Shown here: positions 63,961 through 64,000 of the stretch, one piece after another
How the letters are laid out: every line of letters starts with the position of its first letter
Numbering within the stretch: the stretch's first letter is position 1
Assembly: GCF_021654285.1 (NCBI RefSeq)
Contig: NZ_JAKFZS010000018.1
Coordinates: 1-64,000 of the forward strand
Direction: 5' to 3'
Source of the DNA: Pseudoalteromonas luteoviolacea
GTDB taxonomy: Bacteria; Pseudomonadota; Gammaproteobacteria; Enterobacterales; Alteromonadaceae
DNA length: 64,000 bases
Made by a program: the position numbers and the translations under genes
Notes under the pieces: generated by a model
Told to the model about the DNA's origin: nothing
Seen by the model: the letters and a program-made list of their open reading frames with translations, nothing else
Database searches by the model: none

Positions 63961-64000
63961 ATGAGTTTTAATAAAAATAATAGAAGTATTCACAAGTGGG
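63961..64000 (+). CDS. Start of the next gene, cut by the window end
   Basis: ATG with AAAGGA eight bases upstream opens MSFNKNNRSIHKW and continues past the window. It lies 8 bp after the TonB-receptor stop, so it is probably in the same operon, for example a partner membrane protein. Too short to identify. Confidence 0.5.
   Translation, partial: MSFNKNNRSIHKW

Noticed and set aside
1..64000. CRISPR array or rRNA/tRNA genes
   Set aside because: No regularly spaced 25-40 bp repeats and no recognisable rRNA or tRNA sequence in either strand on reading through.

Overview
The window looks like a chromosome segment of a marine gammaproteobacterium of the Alteromonadales, most likely Pseudoalteromonas or a close relative. 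The clues are a complete trpEGD(CF)BA operon next to the block yciV/trpH - yciO - scpA - scpB - rluB - yciK - sohB, a PhoPQ-like two-component operon, a VolA/Pla-1-type surface lipase, and a large TonB-dependent receptor. The genus is inferred from gene content and protein style; no database was searched.

Layout. 251-3328: core genes (a membrane EIIC-like/EAL c-di-GMP phosphodiesterase and a TIGR01777-type epimerase). 3477-4187 and 35988-36311: the two halves of one AI-2E/PerM-family permease gene, split by an AT-rich genomic island of about 31.8 kb. 36301-42754: core genes (small periplasmic protein, PhoQ/PhoP-like pair, PepSY protein, YciI, Na+-dependent transporter, CPBP protease, YciB, HU). 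42761-49550: trp operon on the minus strand with its leader region. 49784-58239: yciV, yciO, scpA, scpB, rluB, yciK (minus strand), a lipase lipoprotein and sohB. 58614-64000: a secreted beta-propeller (VPS10/BNR-type) protein, a TonB-dependent receptor and the start of one more gene.

The island. Its left end carries a five-gene operon: three tyrosine-recombinase-like proteins (421, 594 and 683 aa), a small helper (145 aa) and, two bases after the helper's stop, a complete divergent copy of the same permease the island has broken. The integration operon therefore replaces the gene it destroys. The recombinase set resembles the Gamma-Mobile-Trio (GMT) type and the Tn554 plan. The cargo is defence-like. 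It includes a Fic-protein remnant, a GRDP-like protein with a Cys-rich tail, a minus-strand operon with a HEPN protein and small membrane proteins, and a phosphatase-MbcA/ParS fusion with a partner. A WYL regulator then precedes a type I restriction-modification locus (hsdM, hsdS, hsdR) with two DUF262/GmrSD-like genes embedded in it. After hsdR comes a tight four-gene operon ending in a membrane-anchored SF1 helicase, which I could not assign to a named system. A HEPN gene broken by one in-frame stop and two unknown genes complete the cargo.

The strongest regulatory observation is upstream of trpE: two complete attenuators in series, each with a Trp-Trp-Trp leader peptide, an antiterminator arm and an intrinsic terminator. 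The strongest candidates for undescribed biology are the self-compensating insertion into the permease gene, the four-gene helicase operon, the phosphatase-antitoxin fusion and the tandem trp attenuators.
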